8,493 bases of DNA from Nitrospirae bacterium RIFCSPHIGHO2_01_FULL_66_17 (GCA_001803875.1 MHEO01000016.1:11098-19590), one strand, 5' to 3'. Shown: positions 1-5,671, numbered from the stretch's first letter. The notes: generated from the letters alone by a model not told the origin. Made by a program: numbers and translations.

Positions 1-113
1 CACAACACGACGAGGCTCACCGCAACGATCGCCGAGCCGAGCCCCCACAACCCGCCCAGCCGCCGGTACCACGCCGGCCAGCCGCGCGCAGCGCCCGAAA
101 ACCTTTTCACCAT
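1..113 (-). CDS. FtsL-like cell division protein, N-terminus only (partial)
   Basis: Only 37 codons from the ATG at 113 are present; the gene continues beyond position 1. The peptide begins with a basic cytoplasmic stretch (MVKRF, later WYRRLGG) and runs into a hydrophobic segment (about residues 22-37, LWGLGSAIVAV...) that looks like a single transmembrane anchor. A good Shine-Dalgarno (GGAGGGG, complement of 123-129) begins right after the rsmH stop, so the genes are probably co-transcribed. In the dcw cluster the gene after rsmH is normally ftsL, a small bitopic protein of the divisome FtsQLB complex. Position, topology and spacing support that call, but FtsL sequences are poorly conserved and too little is visible to prove it. 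Another small membrane protein is possible. Confidence 0.55.
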   Translation of the reverse strand, partial: MVKRFSGAARGWPAWYRRLGGLWGLGSAIVAVSLVVL

Positions 114-128
114 CGTTCCCGCCCCTCC

Positions 129-1106
129 CTAGGCGGCGTCAGCTACTCGTTTAGCCACGCGCATCTTCGCACTGCGGGCCCGCGGATTCTCGGCAACCTC
201 CGCCGGGCTCGGCGTGACGGGTCGCGGCGTCAGCACACGGGCGATCTGCCGGCGCCCGCATCGGCAGATCGGCAGACCCGGCGGGCACGTGCACGCGCCT
301 TCCCAGCCGCGCATCGTGCGCTTGACGATCCGATCCTCCAGCGAGTGGAACGCGATCACCACGAGCCGTCCTCCCCGCGCGAGGCAGGACAGCGCGGCCT
401 CGAGCGCGGGCGCCAGGTCGTCGAGTTCGCGGTTGACCGCGATCCGCAGCGCCTGGAAGGTCCGGGTCGCGGGGTGGGGATGGGACGCGCGGGCGGGCGC
501 GGGAATCGCCGCCCGGATCACGTCGACCAACTCCCGGGTCCGCGTGAGGGGGCGCGCCGACCGGGCGCGGACCACCGCCTTCGCGATCCGGGCGGCCCAC
601 CGTTCCTCGCCGTACACGCGGAACATCTCGGTCAATTCGTCCTCGGAGCACTCGTTGAGCAGCCGCGCCGCGGTCGTCTCCTGCCGGCGATCCATCCGCA
701 TGTCCAACGGCCCATCGACCTGAAACGAGAACCCGCGCTCCGGCGTGTCGATCTGCAGCGAGGACACGCCGAGATCGAACAGCACCCCGTCCACGTTCGG
801 CAGATGCTCGCGGGCCAACACCTCCGGCAGGTCGCGCGCGTCGGCCCGGTGCAACCGCGCCCGCGCCGGGTCGAGCCGCGCCCGCGCCGCCGCCAGCGCC
901 TCGTCGTCCCGATCGAGCCCCACCAGCACGCCGTCGGGCGCGCACGCCGCCATGATCGCCTCGGCATGGCCGCCGAGCCCCACCGTCACGTCGGCGATCC
1001 GCTTGCCGGGCGCGCAGCCCAGCCAGCGCACCGCCTCGTGGAGCAGGACCGGCCGATGCGCGCGGTCCACGGTGTCGGCGCCGACGCGGTCGCCTTCACC
1101 GGTCAC
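129..1106 (-). CDS. rsmH: 16S rRNA (cytosine(1402)-N(4))-methyltransferase RsmH
   Basis: RsmH (MraW) uses S-adenosylmethionine to methylate N4 of C1402 in the 16S rRNA decoding centre. From the GTG at 1106 the protein is 325 residues, close to the family's usual 300-315. Visible signatures are HRPVLLHEAV (17-26), the SAM-binding loop DVTVGLGGH (39-47), FDLGVSS (110-116), HPATRTFQALRIAVN (211-225) and FHSLEDRIVKR (253-263). The four-cysteine patch CTC...CRC (272-283) is also common in the family. The frame is open 24 codons further upstream, but those codons lie inside mraZ and lack family similarity. The GTG at 1106 overlaps the mraZ stop as GTGA, which implies translational coupling, so I prefer it. 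Standard dcw order: mraZ upstream, FtsL-like gene downstream. Confidence 0.96.
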   Translation of the reverse strand: MTGEGDRVGADTVDRAHRPVLLHEAVRWLGCAPGKRIADVTVGLGGHAEAIMAACAPDGVLVGLDRDDEALAAARARLDPARARLHRADARDLPEVLAREHLPNVDGVLFDLGVSSLQIDTPERGFSFQVDGPLDMRMDRRQETTAARLLNECSEDELTEMFRVYGEERWAARIAKAVVRARSARPLTRTRELVDVIRAAIPAPARASHPHPATRTFQALRIAVNRELDDLAPALEAALSCLARGGRLVVIAFHSLEDRIVKRTMRGWEGACTCPPGLPICRCGRRQIARVLTPRPVTPSPAEVAENPRARSAKMRVAKRVADAA

Positions 1107-1546
1107 ACGCCGTAGCCCGCGATCACCCCGGTGATGTGATCGAGCTCGCGCGCCATCTGTTCGGATTTGGTCCGCCATCGTTCAAGCGACCAGACTTCGA
1201 TGTGATCGTCCACCCCCACCAACACGACGTCGCGGCCGAGCCCGGCGAACTCGCGCAACTCGGGCGGGATCAGGATGCGCCCCTGCCGATCGAGCGTGCA
1301 GTCGACCGCATCGCCGTGCACGAAGCGCTTGTAGTCTTTCACCGCCTGCACGGTGCCGGGGATGGCCTTGATCTTCTCCGCCAACCGTTTCCACTCCTCC
1401 ATCGGGTGGACGACGAGGCACAGGTCGGAATCCTTCGTCACCACGAGGACGTCGCCGTAGCGTTGGGCCAGCACATCCCGATACTTTCCAGGGATACTCA
1501 GCCGCCCTTTCGTGTCGATCGTATGGCGATACCGACCTAAAAACAC
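1103..1546 (-). CDS. mraZ: Division/cell wall cluster transcriptional repressor MraZ
   Basis: MraZ is a DNA-binding protein of the AbrB/SpoVT swapped-hairpin class that oligomerises into rings and represses its own dcw operon. The 147-residue product has the family length and both half-repeats with the DxxGR signature: D11-TK-G14-R15 followed by LSIP, and D86-RQ-G89-R90 followed by ILIP. The N-terminus MFLGRYRHTID matches the family and starts from GTG at 1546. A G-rich stretch upstream (GGGGGCGGGG) may serve as ribosome binding site. The stop overlaps the rsmH start. A promoter and a triple-repeat operator sit directly upstream (1558-1621), consistent with autoregulation. Confidence 0.96.
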   Translation of the reverse strand: MFLGRYRHTIDTKGRLSIPGKYRDVLAQRYGDVLVVTKDSDLCLVVHPMEEWKRLAEKIKAIPGTVQAVKDYKRFVHGDAVDCTLDRQGRILIPPELREFAGLGRDVVLVGVDDHIEVWSLERWRTKSEQMARELDHITGVIAGYGV

Positions 1547-1557
1547 CGCGCCCCGCC

Positions 1558-1582
1558 CCCTATTTCATCCCACCTGGCCCCA
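1558..1582 (-). promoter_or_regulatory. Predicted MraZ operator: three pentamers at 10-bp spacing
   Basis: Reading the minus strand, TGGGG (1582-1578), TGGGA (1572-1568) and TAGGG (1562-1558) occur with 5-bp gaps, so their first bases are exactly 10 bp apart. Published MraZ binding sites in E. coli are TGGGN repeats separated by 5 bp. The third copy is degenerate (TAGGG). The array lies just downstream of the predicted mraZ -10 box and ends about 12 bp before the GTG start, where bound MraZ would block initiation or early elongation. Confidence 0.75.
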
Positions 1583-1592
1583 TTTCGTGGGC

Positions 1593-1621
1593 ACCATAAA
1601 CTCTTTCCCCCCACAAGTCAA
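1593..1621 (-). promoter_or_regulatory. Predicted sigma-70 promoter of the mraZ/dcw operon
   Basis: On the minus strand TTGACT (1621-1616) is followed after exactly 17 bp by TATGGT (1598-1593). The -35 box matches the consensus at 5 of 6 positions and the spacer is ideal. The expected start of transcription is near 1586, leaving a leader of about 40 nt that contains the MraZ pentamers. The -35 box lies immediately beside a GTAGGGGCGGG repeat unit. Confidence 0.7.
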
Positions 1622-1635
1622 GTAGGGGCGGGTTT
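1622..1635 (+). repeat. Half-unit of the GTAGGGGCGGG interspersed repeat
   Basis: The 14 bases GTAGGGGCGGGTTT match the left arm of the complete palindromes at 1642-1670 and 3011-3039, but the right arm is missing. It is followed by TTTAAT and then the full copy. It may be a remnant after deletion or a partial duplication. Confidence 0.7.
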
Positions 1636-1641
1636 TTTAAT

Positions 1642-1670
1642 GTAGGGGCGGGTTTAAAACCCGTCTCTAC
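1642..1670 (+). repeat. GTAGGGGCGGG palindromic interspersed repeat, copy 2
   Basis: A 29-bp imperfect inverted repeat: left arm GTAGGGGCGGG, centre TTTAAAA, right arm CCCGTCTCTAC. The two differences between arms become G-U pairs in RNA on this strand, so the hairpin would stay fully paired. It lies between the divergent mraZ promoter and the promoter of the sulfur cluster. It resembles the REP-like GC-rich palindromes scattered between genes in many environmental bacteria; no transposase is associated. Confidence 0.8.
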
Positions 1671-1700
1671 CGGACACGCCCACCGGATGAACCAGCCGTC

Positions 1701-1730
1701 TTGACAGGCTTTTCCCCGATTTGCTACAAA
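1701..1730 (+). promoter_or_regulatory. Predicted sigma-70 promoter of the sulfur-carrier cluster
   Basis: A perfect -35 box TTGACA (1701-1706) is followed by an 18-bp spacer and TACAAA (1725-1730) within the AT-rich run CTACAAATAAAG, a local exception in this GC-rich sequence. Transcription would start near 1737, about 157 nt upstream of the thiS-like start codon. No other convincing promoter was seen before the downstream genes of the cluster. Confidence 0.65.
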
Positions 1731-1736
1731 TAAAGG

Positions 1737-1893
1737 CCGTTTACGGCGCAGACCGCCCGTGTGTGTGAAGCACCGACCCCTTGCCCCAACCGTAGGGGAT
1801 GCCATCGGCGCCCTGATCCTTGCACATGCGGTGTGCACGGCCGGCGATGTCTGGCTGTCTGACGGCAGTGGGATCCCAACGACGAGGATCGGC
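1737..1893 (+). other. Long untranslated leader, possibly structured
   Basis: This stretch of about 157 nt between the predicted transcription start and the thiS-like gene carries no convincing gene. An in-frame extension from GTG at 1759 is open, but its sequence does not resemble the ThiS family. Small inverted repeats are visible: CCCC-7 nt-GGGG (1784-1798) and GCACA-TGCGG-TGTGC (1821-1835). I could not match it to a TPP, SAM, cobalamin or T-box consensus by eye: there is no CUGAGA and no TGGNACCGCG. It could be a regulatory RNA of sulfur metabolism or a plain leader. Together with the promoters and repeats above it fills the 347-bp gap between mraZ and the thiS-like gene. Confidence 0.35.
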
Positions 1894-2094
1894 ATGAAGG
1901 TGAAACTCAACGGCAAGATCGAAGACATCAACCAGGCCACCGTGCTCGAGTTGTTGACCGCCCGCAACATCGAGCCCCGGATGGTGTCCGTCGAACACAA
2001 CCTGAAGATTCTCGACAAGGAAGACTTCGGCCGCACCCCCCTCCGCGAGGGCGACTCGATCGAGTTCCTCTATTATATGGGCGGAGGCGGGTGA
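1894..2094 (+). CDS. ThiS-family sulfur carrier protein (ubiquitin-like)
   Basis: A 66-residue beta-grasp protein of the ThiS/MoaD superfamily. It starts MKVKLNG, has the usual ThiS length, carries the family's late LREGDSIEFLYYMGGGG segment and ends in an exposed GGGG tail. In this family the terminal Gly is adenylated by an E1-like enzyme and converted to a thiocarboxylate that donates sulfide. I chose the ATG at 1894 because GAGG (1884-1887) is well placed before it and upstream in-frame codons show no family features. The gene overlaps the cysteine synthase start as GTGA, and an E1-like gene follows, so cysteine synthesis as in Mycobacterium CysO-CysM is the likeliest role. No thiazole genes (thiG, thiH) are present, so a thiamine role is possible but not favoured. 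Confidence 0.85.
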   Translation: MKVKLNGKIEDINQATVLELLTARNIEPRMVSVEHNLKILDKEDFGRTPLREGDSIEFLYYMGGGG

Positions 2095-3014
2095 GGGCGG
2101 CCCCCGACGTCACGGCGCTCATCGGAAACACGCCCCTTGTCCGGGTGCAGTGGGGCGATGACGGCGGCGGCGAAGTCTACGCGAAAATGGAAGCGGCCAA
2201 TCCGGGCGGGAGTGTCAAGGACCGCATCTGCCTGAACATGATCCAGACCGCCGAGCGCGACGGCCGGCTGTCGCCCGGCGCGACGGTGATCGAACCGACG
2301 AGCGGCAACACGGGGATCGGGCTGTCGCTGATCGCCGCGGTGCGCGGGTACCGGGTGATCCTCCTCATGCCGGAGAGCATGACGCGGGAGCGGATCGATC
2401 TGCTCAAGGCCTACGGGGCGGAGGTCATCCTCACCCCGGCGCCGCTGGGCATGGCCGGCGCGATCGCGGAGGCGCGCAGGCTGGTGGAGCAGAATCCGGG
2501 GTCGTTCATGCCGGATCAATTCGCCAACCCGGCCAACCCCGAGATGCACCGGCGCACCACGGCGCCCGAGATTCTCGATGCCGCCGGCGGCCGGGTCGAC
2601 GCGTTCGTCGCCGGGGTGGGGACCGGCGGGACGATCACCGGGGTGGGGGAGGTGCTCAAGGCGCACAATCCGGCGGTGCACATCGTCGCCGTGGAACCGG
2701 CCGCGTCCGCCGTGCTGTCGGGGAAACCTGCCGGCCCGCACAGGATTCAGGGCATCGGGGCGGGTTTTGTCCCCAAGGTCCTGAACCGGTCGATCCTCGA
2801 CGAGATCATGACCGTCACCGACGACGAGGCGTTTCGAACCAAAAAGGCCCTGGCCGAGCGGGAGGGGCTGCTGGTCGGCATTTCCTCGGGCGCCAACGTG
2901 TTCGCCGCCCGGCAAATCGCCCGCCGCCTCGGGAAGGGAACGCGCGTGATCACGGTCTTACCCGACAGGGGCGAGCGGTATTTCAGCATCGAGAAATATT
3001 TCGGGACCGCGTAG
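2091..3014 (+). CDS. cysK: Cysteine synthase (O-acetylserine/O-phosphoserine sulfhydrylase type)
   Basis: A cytosolic PLP enzyme (fold type II) that replaces the leaving group of an activated serine with sulfide to make L-cysteine. The 307-residue protein shows the substrate-side IGNTPLV (11-17), the PLP Schiff-base lysine K43 in GGSVKDR, the substrate loop TSGNTG (70-75), the phosphate-binding GTGGT (177-181), GPHRIQGIGAGFVP (215-228) and GISSGA (263-268), whose serine contacts the pyridine nitrogen. The GTG start overlaps the carrier stop, with GGAGG only 3 nt before it, so translation is probably coupled. CysK and CysM are hard to separate: GPHRIQGIGAGF is CysK-like, whereas PDRGERYFS near the C-terminus recalls CysM. 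The adjacent carrier and E1 suggest that the sulfur donor is a protein thiocarboxylate. The stop TAG lies inside a palindromic repeat. Confidence 0.93.
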   Translation: MRAAPDVTALIGNTPLVRVQWGDDGGGEVYAKMEAANPGGSVKDRICLNMIQTAERDGRLSPGATVIEPTSGNTGIGLSLIAAVRGYRVILLMPESMTRERIDLLKAYGAEVILTPAPLGMAGAIAEARRLVEQNPGSFMPDQFANPANPEMHRRTTAPEILDAAGGRVDAFVAGVGTGGTITGVGEVLKAHNPAVHIVAVEPAASAVLSGKPAGPHRIQGIGAGFVPKVLNRSILDEIMTVTDDEAFRTKKALAEREGLLVGISSGANVFAARQIARRLGKGTRVITVLPDRGERYFSIEKYFGTA

Positions 3015-3039
3015 GGGCGGGTTTAAAGCCCGCCCCTAC
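3011..3039 (+). repeat. GTAGGGGCGGG palindromic interspersed repeat, copy 3
   Basis: A 29-bp inverted repeat with perfect 11-bp arms (GTAGGGGCGGG and CCCGCCCCTAC) around TTTAAAG. It is near-identical to copy 2 at 1642-1670. Its second to fourth bases form the TAG stop of the cysteine synthase gene. The RNA hairpin is GC-rich but lacks a following U tract, so it is not a standard intrinsic terminator. It could stabilise or partly attenuate the transcript between the cysteine synthase and E1 genes. Confidence 0.85.
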
Positions 3040-3062
3040 AGGAACATTGGGGATCACCTGAA

Positions 3063-3866
3063 ATGGCTATGAATGACGACCAGATCAAGCGATACAGCCG
3101 GCACATCCTGCTCCCCGAGGTGGGGGGCAAGGGGCAGAAGAAGATCGCCAATGCCAAGATCTTCATCGTGGGAGCGGGCGGCCTGGGTTCGCCCGCGGCG
3201 CTCTACCTGGCCGCGGCCGGCGTGGGCACGATCGGACTCATCGACGGCGACGTGGTGGACCTGTCCAACCTCCAGCGCCAGGTGATCCACCACACGGCCG
3301 ACGTCGCGCGGCCGAAGATCGACTCCGCGCGGGAGAAGATCGCCGCGCTCAACCCCGACGTGCGCGTGGTCGCCTTCTACGAGCGGTTGACCGCGGCCAA
3401 TGCCCTGGACCTGGTGAAGGACTTCGACCTGATCATCGACGGCACCGACAATTTCCCGACCAAGTTCCTCGTCAACGACACGGCCATTCTGGCGCGCAAG
3501 CCGCTCATCCACGGCGGGATCCTCCGCTTCATCGGCCAGGTCATGACCATCCTGCCCGGAACCTCGGCCTGCTACCGCTGCCTGTTCAAGGCGCCGCCGC
3601 CGGCGGGGCTGGTCCCTTCCTGTCAGGAAGCCGGCGTGCTGGGGGCGCTGGCCGGCATCATCGGCAGCATCCAGGCCACCGAAGCCCTCAAGCTCGTCCT
3701 GGGCGTGGGTCGTCCGCTCGCCGACCGCCTGTTGACCTACGACGCGCTCACCACGCGCTTCCGGGATGTTCCCTTGCGGCGTAATCCGACCTGTCCGGTC
3801 TGCAGCGACCATCCGACGATCACGCGGCTCATCGAGTATGAACAGGAGGTGTGCCGGACGGCGTAG
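3063..3866 (+). CDS. moeB: E1-like adenylyltransferase, ThiF/MoeB family (first paralogue)
   Basis: This protein should adenylate the C-terminal glycine of a ThiS/MoaD-type carrier with ATP, the first step of thiocarboxylate formation. The 267-residue protein shows YSRHILL (11-17), the ATP-binding glycine loop GAGGLGSP (37-44), LSNLQRQ (67-73), DGTDNFPT with the catalytic aspartate D129, and a zinc site of two pairs, C170-YR-C173 and C244-PV-C247. C187 in PSCQEAGVLG lies near the position of the catalytic cysteine of E1-like enzymes. There is no C-terminal rhodanese domain, unlike MoeZ or MOCS3, so sulfur must come from elsewhere. It follows the cysteine synthase across the palindromic repeat; the ribosome binding site is weak (GGGGA at 3049). 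MoeB and ThiF cannot be told apart from sequence; context favours a carrier partner in this operon rather than molybdopterin synthesis. Confidence 0.9.
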   Translation: MAMNDDQIKRYSRHILLPEVGGKGQKKIANAKIFIVGAGGLGSPAALYLAAAGVGTIGLIDGDVVDLSNLQRQVIHHTADVARPKIDSAREKIAALNPDVRVVAFYERLTAANALDLVKDFDLIIDGTDNFPTKFLVNDTAILARKPLIHGGILRFIGQVMTILPGTSACYRCLFKAPPPAGLVPSCQEAGVLGALAGIIGSIQATEALKLVLGVGRPLADRLLTYDALTTRFRDVPLRRNPTCPVCSDHPTITRLIEYEQEVCRTA

Positions 3867-3887
3867 GCGGACCGCCCGGCGACGACC

Positions 3888-5123
3888 ATGGGCAAGATGA
3901 AGGGGCTGAAATGCCGCGAGTGCGGGAAGGCCTACCCGGCCGAACCCCTGCACGTCTGCGAATTCTGCTTCGGGCCGCTCGAAGTCGACTACGACTACGA
4001 GGCCATCGCGGCCACGATCTCGCGCGATCGGATCGTCGCCGGGCCGAAGAGCCTGTGGCGGTACATCGACCTGCTGCCGGTCGAGAAGGAGGCGACGGTC
4101 GGCCTCCACGGGGGCTTCACGCCGATGATCCGGGCCACCCGCCTCGGCCAGACCCTCGGCCTCGACGCCTTGTATCTCAAAAACGACACGGTGAACCACC
4201 CGACGCTGTCCTTCAAGGACCGCGTCGTCGCCGTTGCGCTGACCCGCGCGAGGGAGTTCGGCTTCGACACGGTCGCGTGCGCCTCCACCGGGAACCTCGC
4301 CAACTCGGTCTCGGCCCACGCGGCGCAGGCCGGGTTCAAGTGCTTCGTCTTCATCCCGTCGGATCTCGAATCGGCGAAGGTCCTCGGCAATCTGATCTAC
4401 CACCCCACGGTGGTGGCGGTCGAAGGCACATACGACGACGTCAACCGGCTGTGCAGCGAGATCTCCGGCGAATACCGCTGGGCGTTCGTGAACATCAACA
4501 TCCGCCCGTATTACGCCGAGGGCTCCAAGACGCTCGCCTACGAAACCGCCGAGCAACTCGGCTGGCGCGCGCCGGACCAGGTCGTGGTGCCAATCGCGTC
4601 GGGCTCGCTGCTCACCAAGATCTGGAAGGGGCTCAAAGAGTTCGAGCGCGTAGGGCTGATCACCGGCGTCAAGACCAAGGTCAACGGCGCGCAGGCCGCG
4701 GGCTGCTCCCCGGTCGCCACGGCGTTCGCGGAAGGGCGGGACTTCATCAAGCCGGTGAAACCCAAGACGCTGGCCAAGTCGCTCGCGATCGGCAATCCCG
4801 CCGACGGCTTCTACGCCCTCAAAACGGCGCGCGAGACCGGCGGCGTCATCGAGATGGTGACCGACGACGAGATCGTCGCGGGGATCCACCTCCTCGCGCA
4901 GACCGAAGGGGTCTTCGCCGAGACCGCCGGCGGCGTGACGATCGCGGTCCTGAAAAAGCTGGTCGCGCAGGGCGCGATCGCCCGGCGGGACCTGACGGTC
5001 GCGTACATCACCGGCCACGGGCTCAAAACGCAGGAGGCGGTGGCGGGCACGCTGGGCGAGGCGGTGTACATCGAGCCCAGTCTCGAAAAGTTTCAACGAC
5101 GGTTCAGGCTCAAGGAGACGTGA
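3888..5123 (+). CDS. thrC: Threonine synthase-like PLP enzyme with N-terminal zinc ribbon
   Basis: The 411-residue protein opens with a four-cysteine zinc ribbon (C9xxC12, C24xxC27) and continues as a fold-type-II PLP enzyme of the threonine synthase family, which normally converts O-phosphohomoserine to threonine. Visible features are GGFTPM (75-80), the PLP lysine K110 in LSFKDR, STGNLANS (133-140), NIRPYYAEGSKT (204-215) and a late ITGHGLKT segment. The PLP-phosphate loop, which I recall as GNAGN in ThrC enzymes, is here PIASGS (235-240). It starts 21 nt after the first E1 gene with a weak ribosome site, and its stop lies one base before the MoaD-like start. It may be the genuine threonine synthase, or a homologue using a carrier thiocarboxylate to make homocysteine or another sulfur product. 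The family is sure; the reaction is not. Confidence 0.82.
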   Translation: MGKMKGLKCRECGKAYPAEPLHVCEFCFGPLEVDYDYEAIAATISRDRIVAGPKSLWRYIDLLPVEKEATVGLHGGFTPMIRATRLGQTLGLDALYLKNDTVNHPTLSFKDRVVAVALTRAREFGFDTVACASTGNLANSVSAHAAQAGFKCFVFIPSDLESAKVLGNLIYHPTVVAVEGTYDDVNRLCSEISGEYRWAFVNINIRPYYAEGSKTLAYETAEQLGWRAPDQVVVPIASGSLLTKIWKGLKEFERVGLITGVKTKVNGAQAAGCSPVATAFAEGRDFIKPVKPKTLAKSLAIGNPADGFYALKTARETGGVIEMVTDDEIVAGIHLLAQTEGVFAETAGGVTIAVLKKLVAQGAIARRDLTVAYITGHGLKTQEAVAGTLGEAVYIEPSLEKFQRRFRLKET

Positions 5124-5124
5124 G

Positions 5125-5406
5125 ATGGCGGTGATCGTGCGGATTCCCTCGCCGCTGCGCAAGTTGACCGGCGGGCTGGGGGAAGTCGAGGCCAAGGCGG
5201 AGTCGATCGGCGGGCTGATCGACGCCCTGGAGGCGTCGTACCCGGGAATTAAGGAGCGGGTCTGCGACGAGACCGGGGCGGTGAGGCGGTTCGTGAACAT
5301 CTACGTCAACGAGGAAGACATCCGGTTCCTGACCCACCAGGACACCCCCCTCAAGGACGGCGATCACGTGTCGATCGTGCCCGCGATCGCCGGAGGGCGC
5401 CGGTAA
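5125..5406 (+). CDS. MoaD-like ubiquitin-fold sulfur carrier with GGRR tail
   Basis: A 93-residue beta-grasp protein of the MoaD/ThiS superfamily, similar to proteins named ubiquitin-like small modifier. It shows the RKLTGG and IGGLIDALEASYPGIKERV segments, VNIYVNEEDIRFL, LKDGDHVSIVPAIAGG and then two extra arginines (92-93). Carriers act through a C-terminal Gly-Gly, so the RR must be removed before adenylation. The JAMM protease downstream at 6493 is the obvious candidate, as HcyD does for the HcyS precursor in Wolinella. An AAGGAG ribosome site at 5112-5117 with 7-nt spacing inside the end of the thrC-like gene is the best in the cluster, suggesting high expression of the carrier. A molybdopterin role is unlikely without moaE nearby. 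Confidence 0.88.
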   Translation: MAVIVRIPSPLRKLTGGLGEVEAKAESIGGLIDALEASYPGIKERVCDETGAVRRFVNIYVNEEDIRFLTHQDTPLKDGDHVSIVPAIAGGRR

Positions 5407-5421
5407 CCCCGGCGGCACGGC

Positions 5422-5661
5422 ATGGCGAGCCTTAAAGTCCACATCACGTTCCCGGAAGGGCGGATCAAGGAACCGATCATTTACCAGATCGGGCAAGAGT
5501 ACAAGGTCGTGACGAACATCCGGCGCGCGGACGTGACCGAAAAGACCGGCTGGATGGACGTGGAGCTCGTGGGCGACGCGGGCGAGATCGACCGCGCCGT
5601 CGCGGCGTTGAAGCACAAGGGCGTGAAGGTTGATTTGATCGAACGCAACATCATCGAGTGA
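5422..5661 (+). CDS. Free-standing NIL-domain protein
   Basis: A 79-residue protein made of a single NIL domain, the small ferredoxin-like fold otherwise found at the C-terminus of the methionine transporter ATPase MetN and fused to ferredoxins linked to homocysteine synthesis in methanogens. The pattern VHITFP at the start, TNIRRADV (31-38), TGWMDVELVGD and a final VKVDLIERN match the domain, although the naming Asn-Ile-Leu is here Asn-Ile-Arg (32-34). There is no CxxC ferredoxin module. The ATG at 5422 lies 15 nt after the carrier stop, without a clear ribosome site. Its place between the MoaD-like carrier and the second E1 suggests a role in the same sulfur pathway, perhaps sensing methionine or binding a partner. 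The function is inferred only. Confidence 0.8.
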   Translation: MASLKVHITFPEGRIKEPIIYQIGQEYKVVTNIRRADVTEKTGWMDVELVGDAGEIDRAVAALKHKGVKVDLIERNIIE

Positions 5662-5671
5662 CGGGGACACG

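Noticed and set aside
1107..1178. Longer RsmH start giving 349 residues
   Set aside because: It would overlap mraZ by 76 nt with a non-conserved basic extension; the GTG at 1106 in a GTGA overlap fits operon design and family length.
1759..1893. N-terminal extension of the ThiS-like carrier from GTG at 1759
   Set aside because: The added 45 residues have no similarity to ThiS, while the ATG at 1894 gives the normal 66 residues and has its own GAGG ribosome site.
1737..1893. TPP riboswitch or T-box leader before the carrier gene
   Set aside because: No CUGAGA-type TPP core and no T-box TGGNACCGCG sequence could be found on the plus strand.
1894..2094. Thiamine thiazole synthesis role for the ThiS-like protein
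   Set aside because: No thiG, thiH or thiO nearby; the gene is coupled to a cysteine synthase and followed by an E1-like enzyme, so cysteine synthesis fits better. Not excluded.
1622..3039. CRISPR array from the repeated GTAGGGGCGGG units
   Set aside because: Only three copies, irregularly spaced (1.3 kb between the last two), palindromic and without spacers or cas genes.
3851..5134. A 427-codon plus-strand frame overlapping the ThrC-like gene
   Set aside because: Arg/Gly/Pro-rich shadow in another frame; the frame from 3888 carries the PLP lysine, zinc ribbon and correct length.
3054..5300. A 748-codon open frame on the minus strand
   Set aside because: It lies opposite the E1 and ThrC-like genes, is rich in Arg, Asp and Gly as expected for a high-GC antisense shadow, and shows no domain. 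The plus-strand genes have full family motifs.
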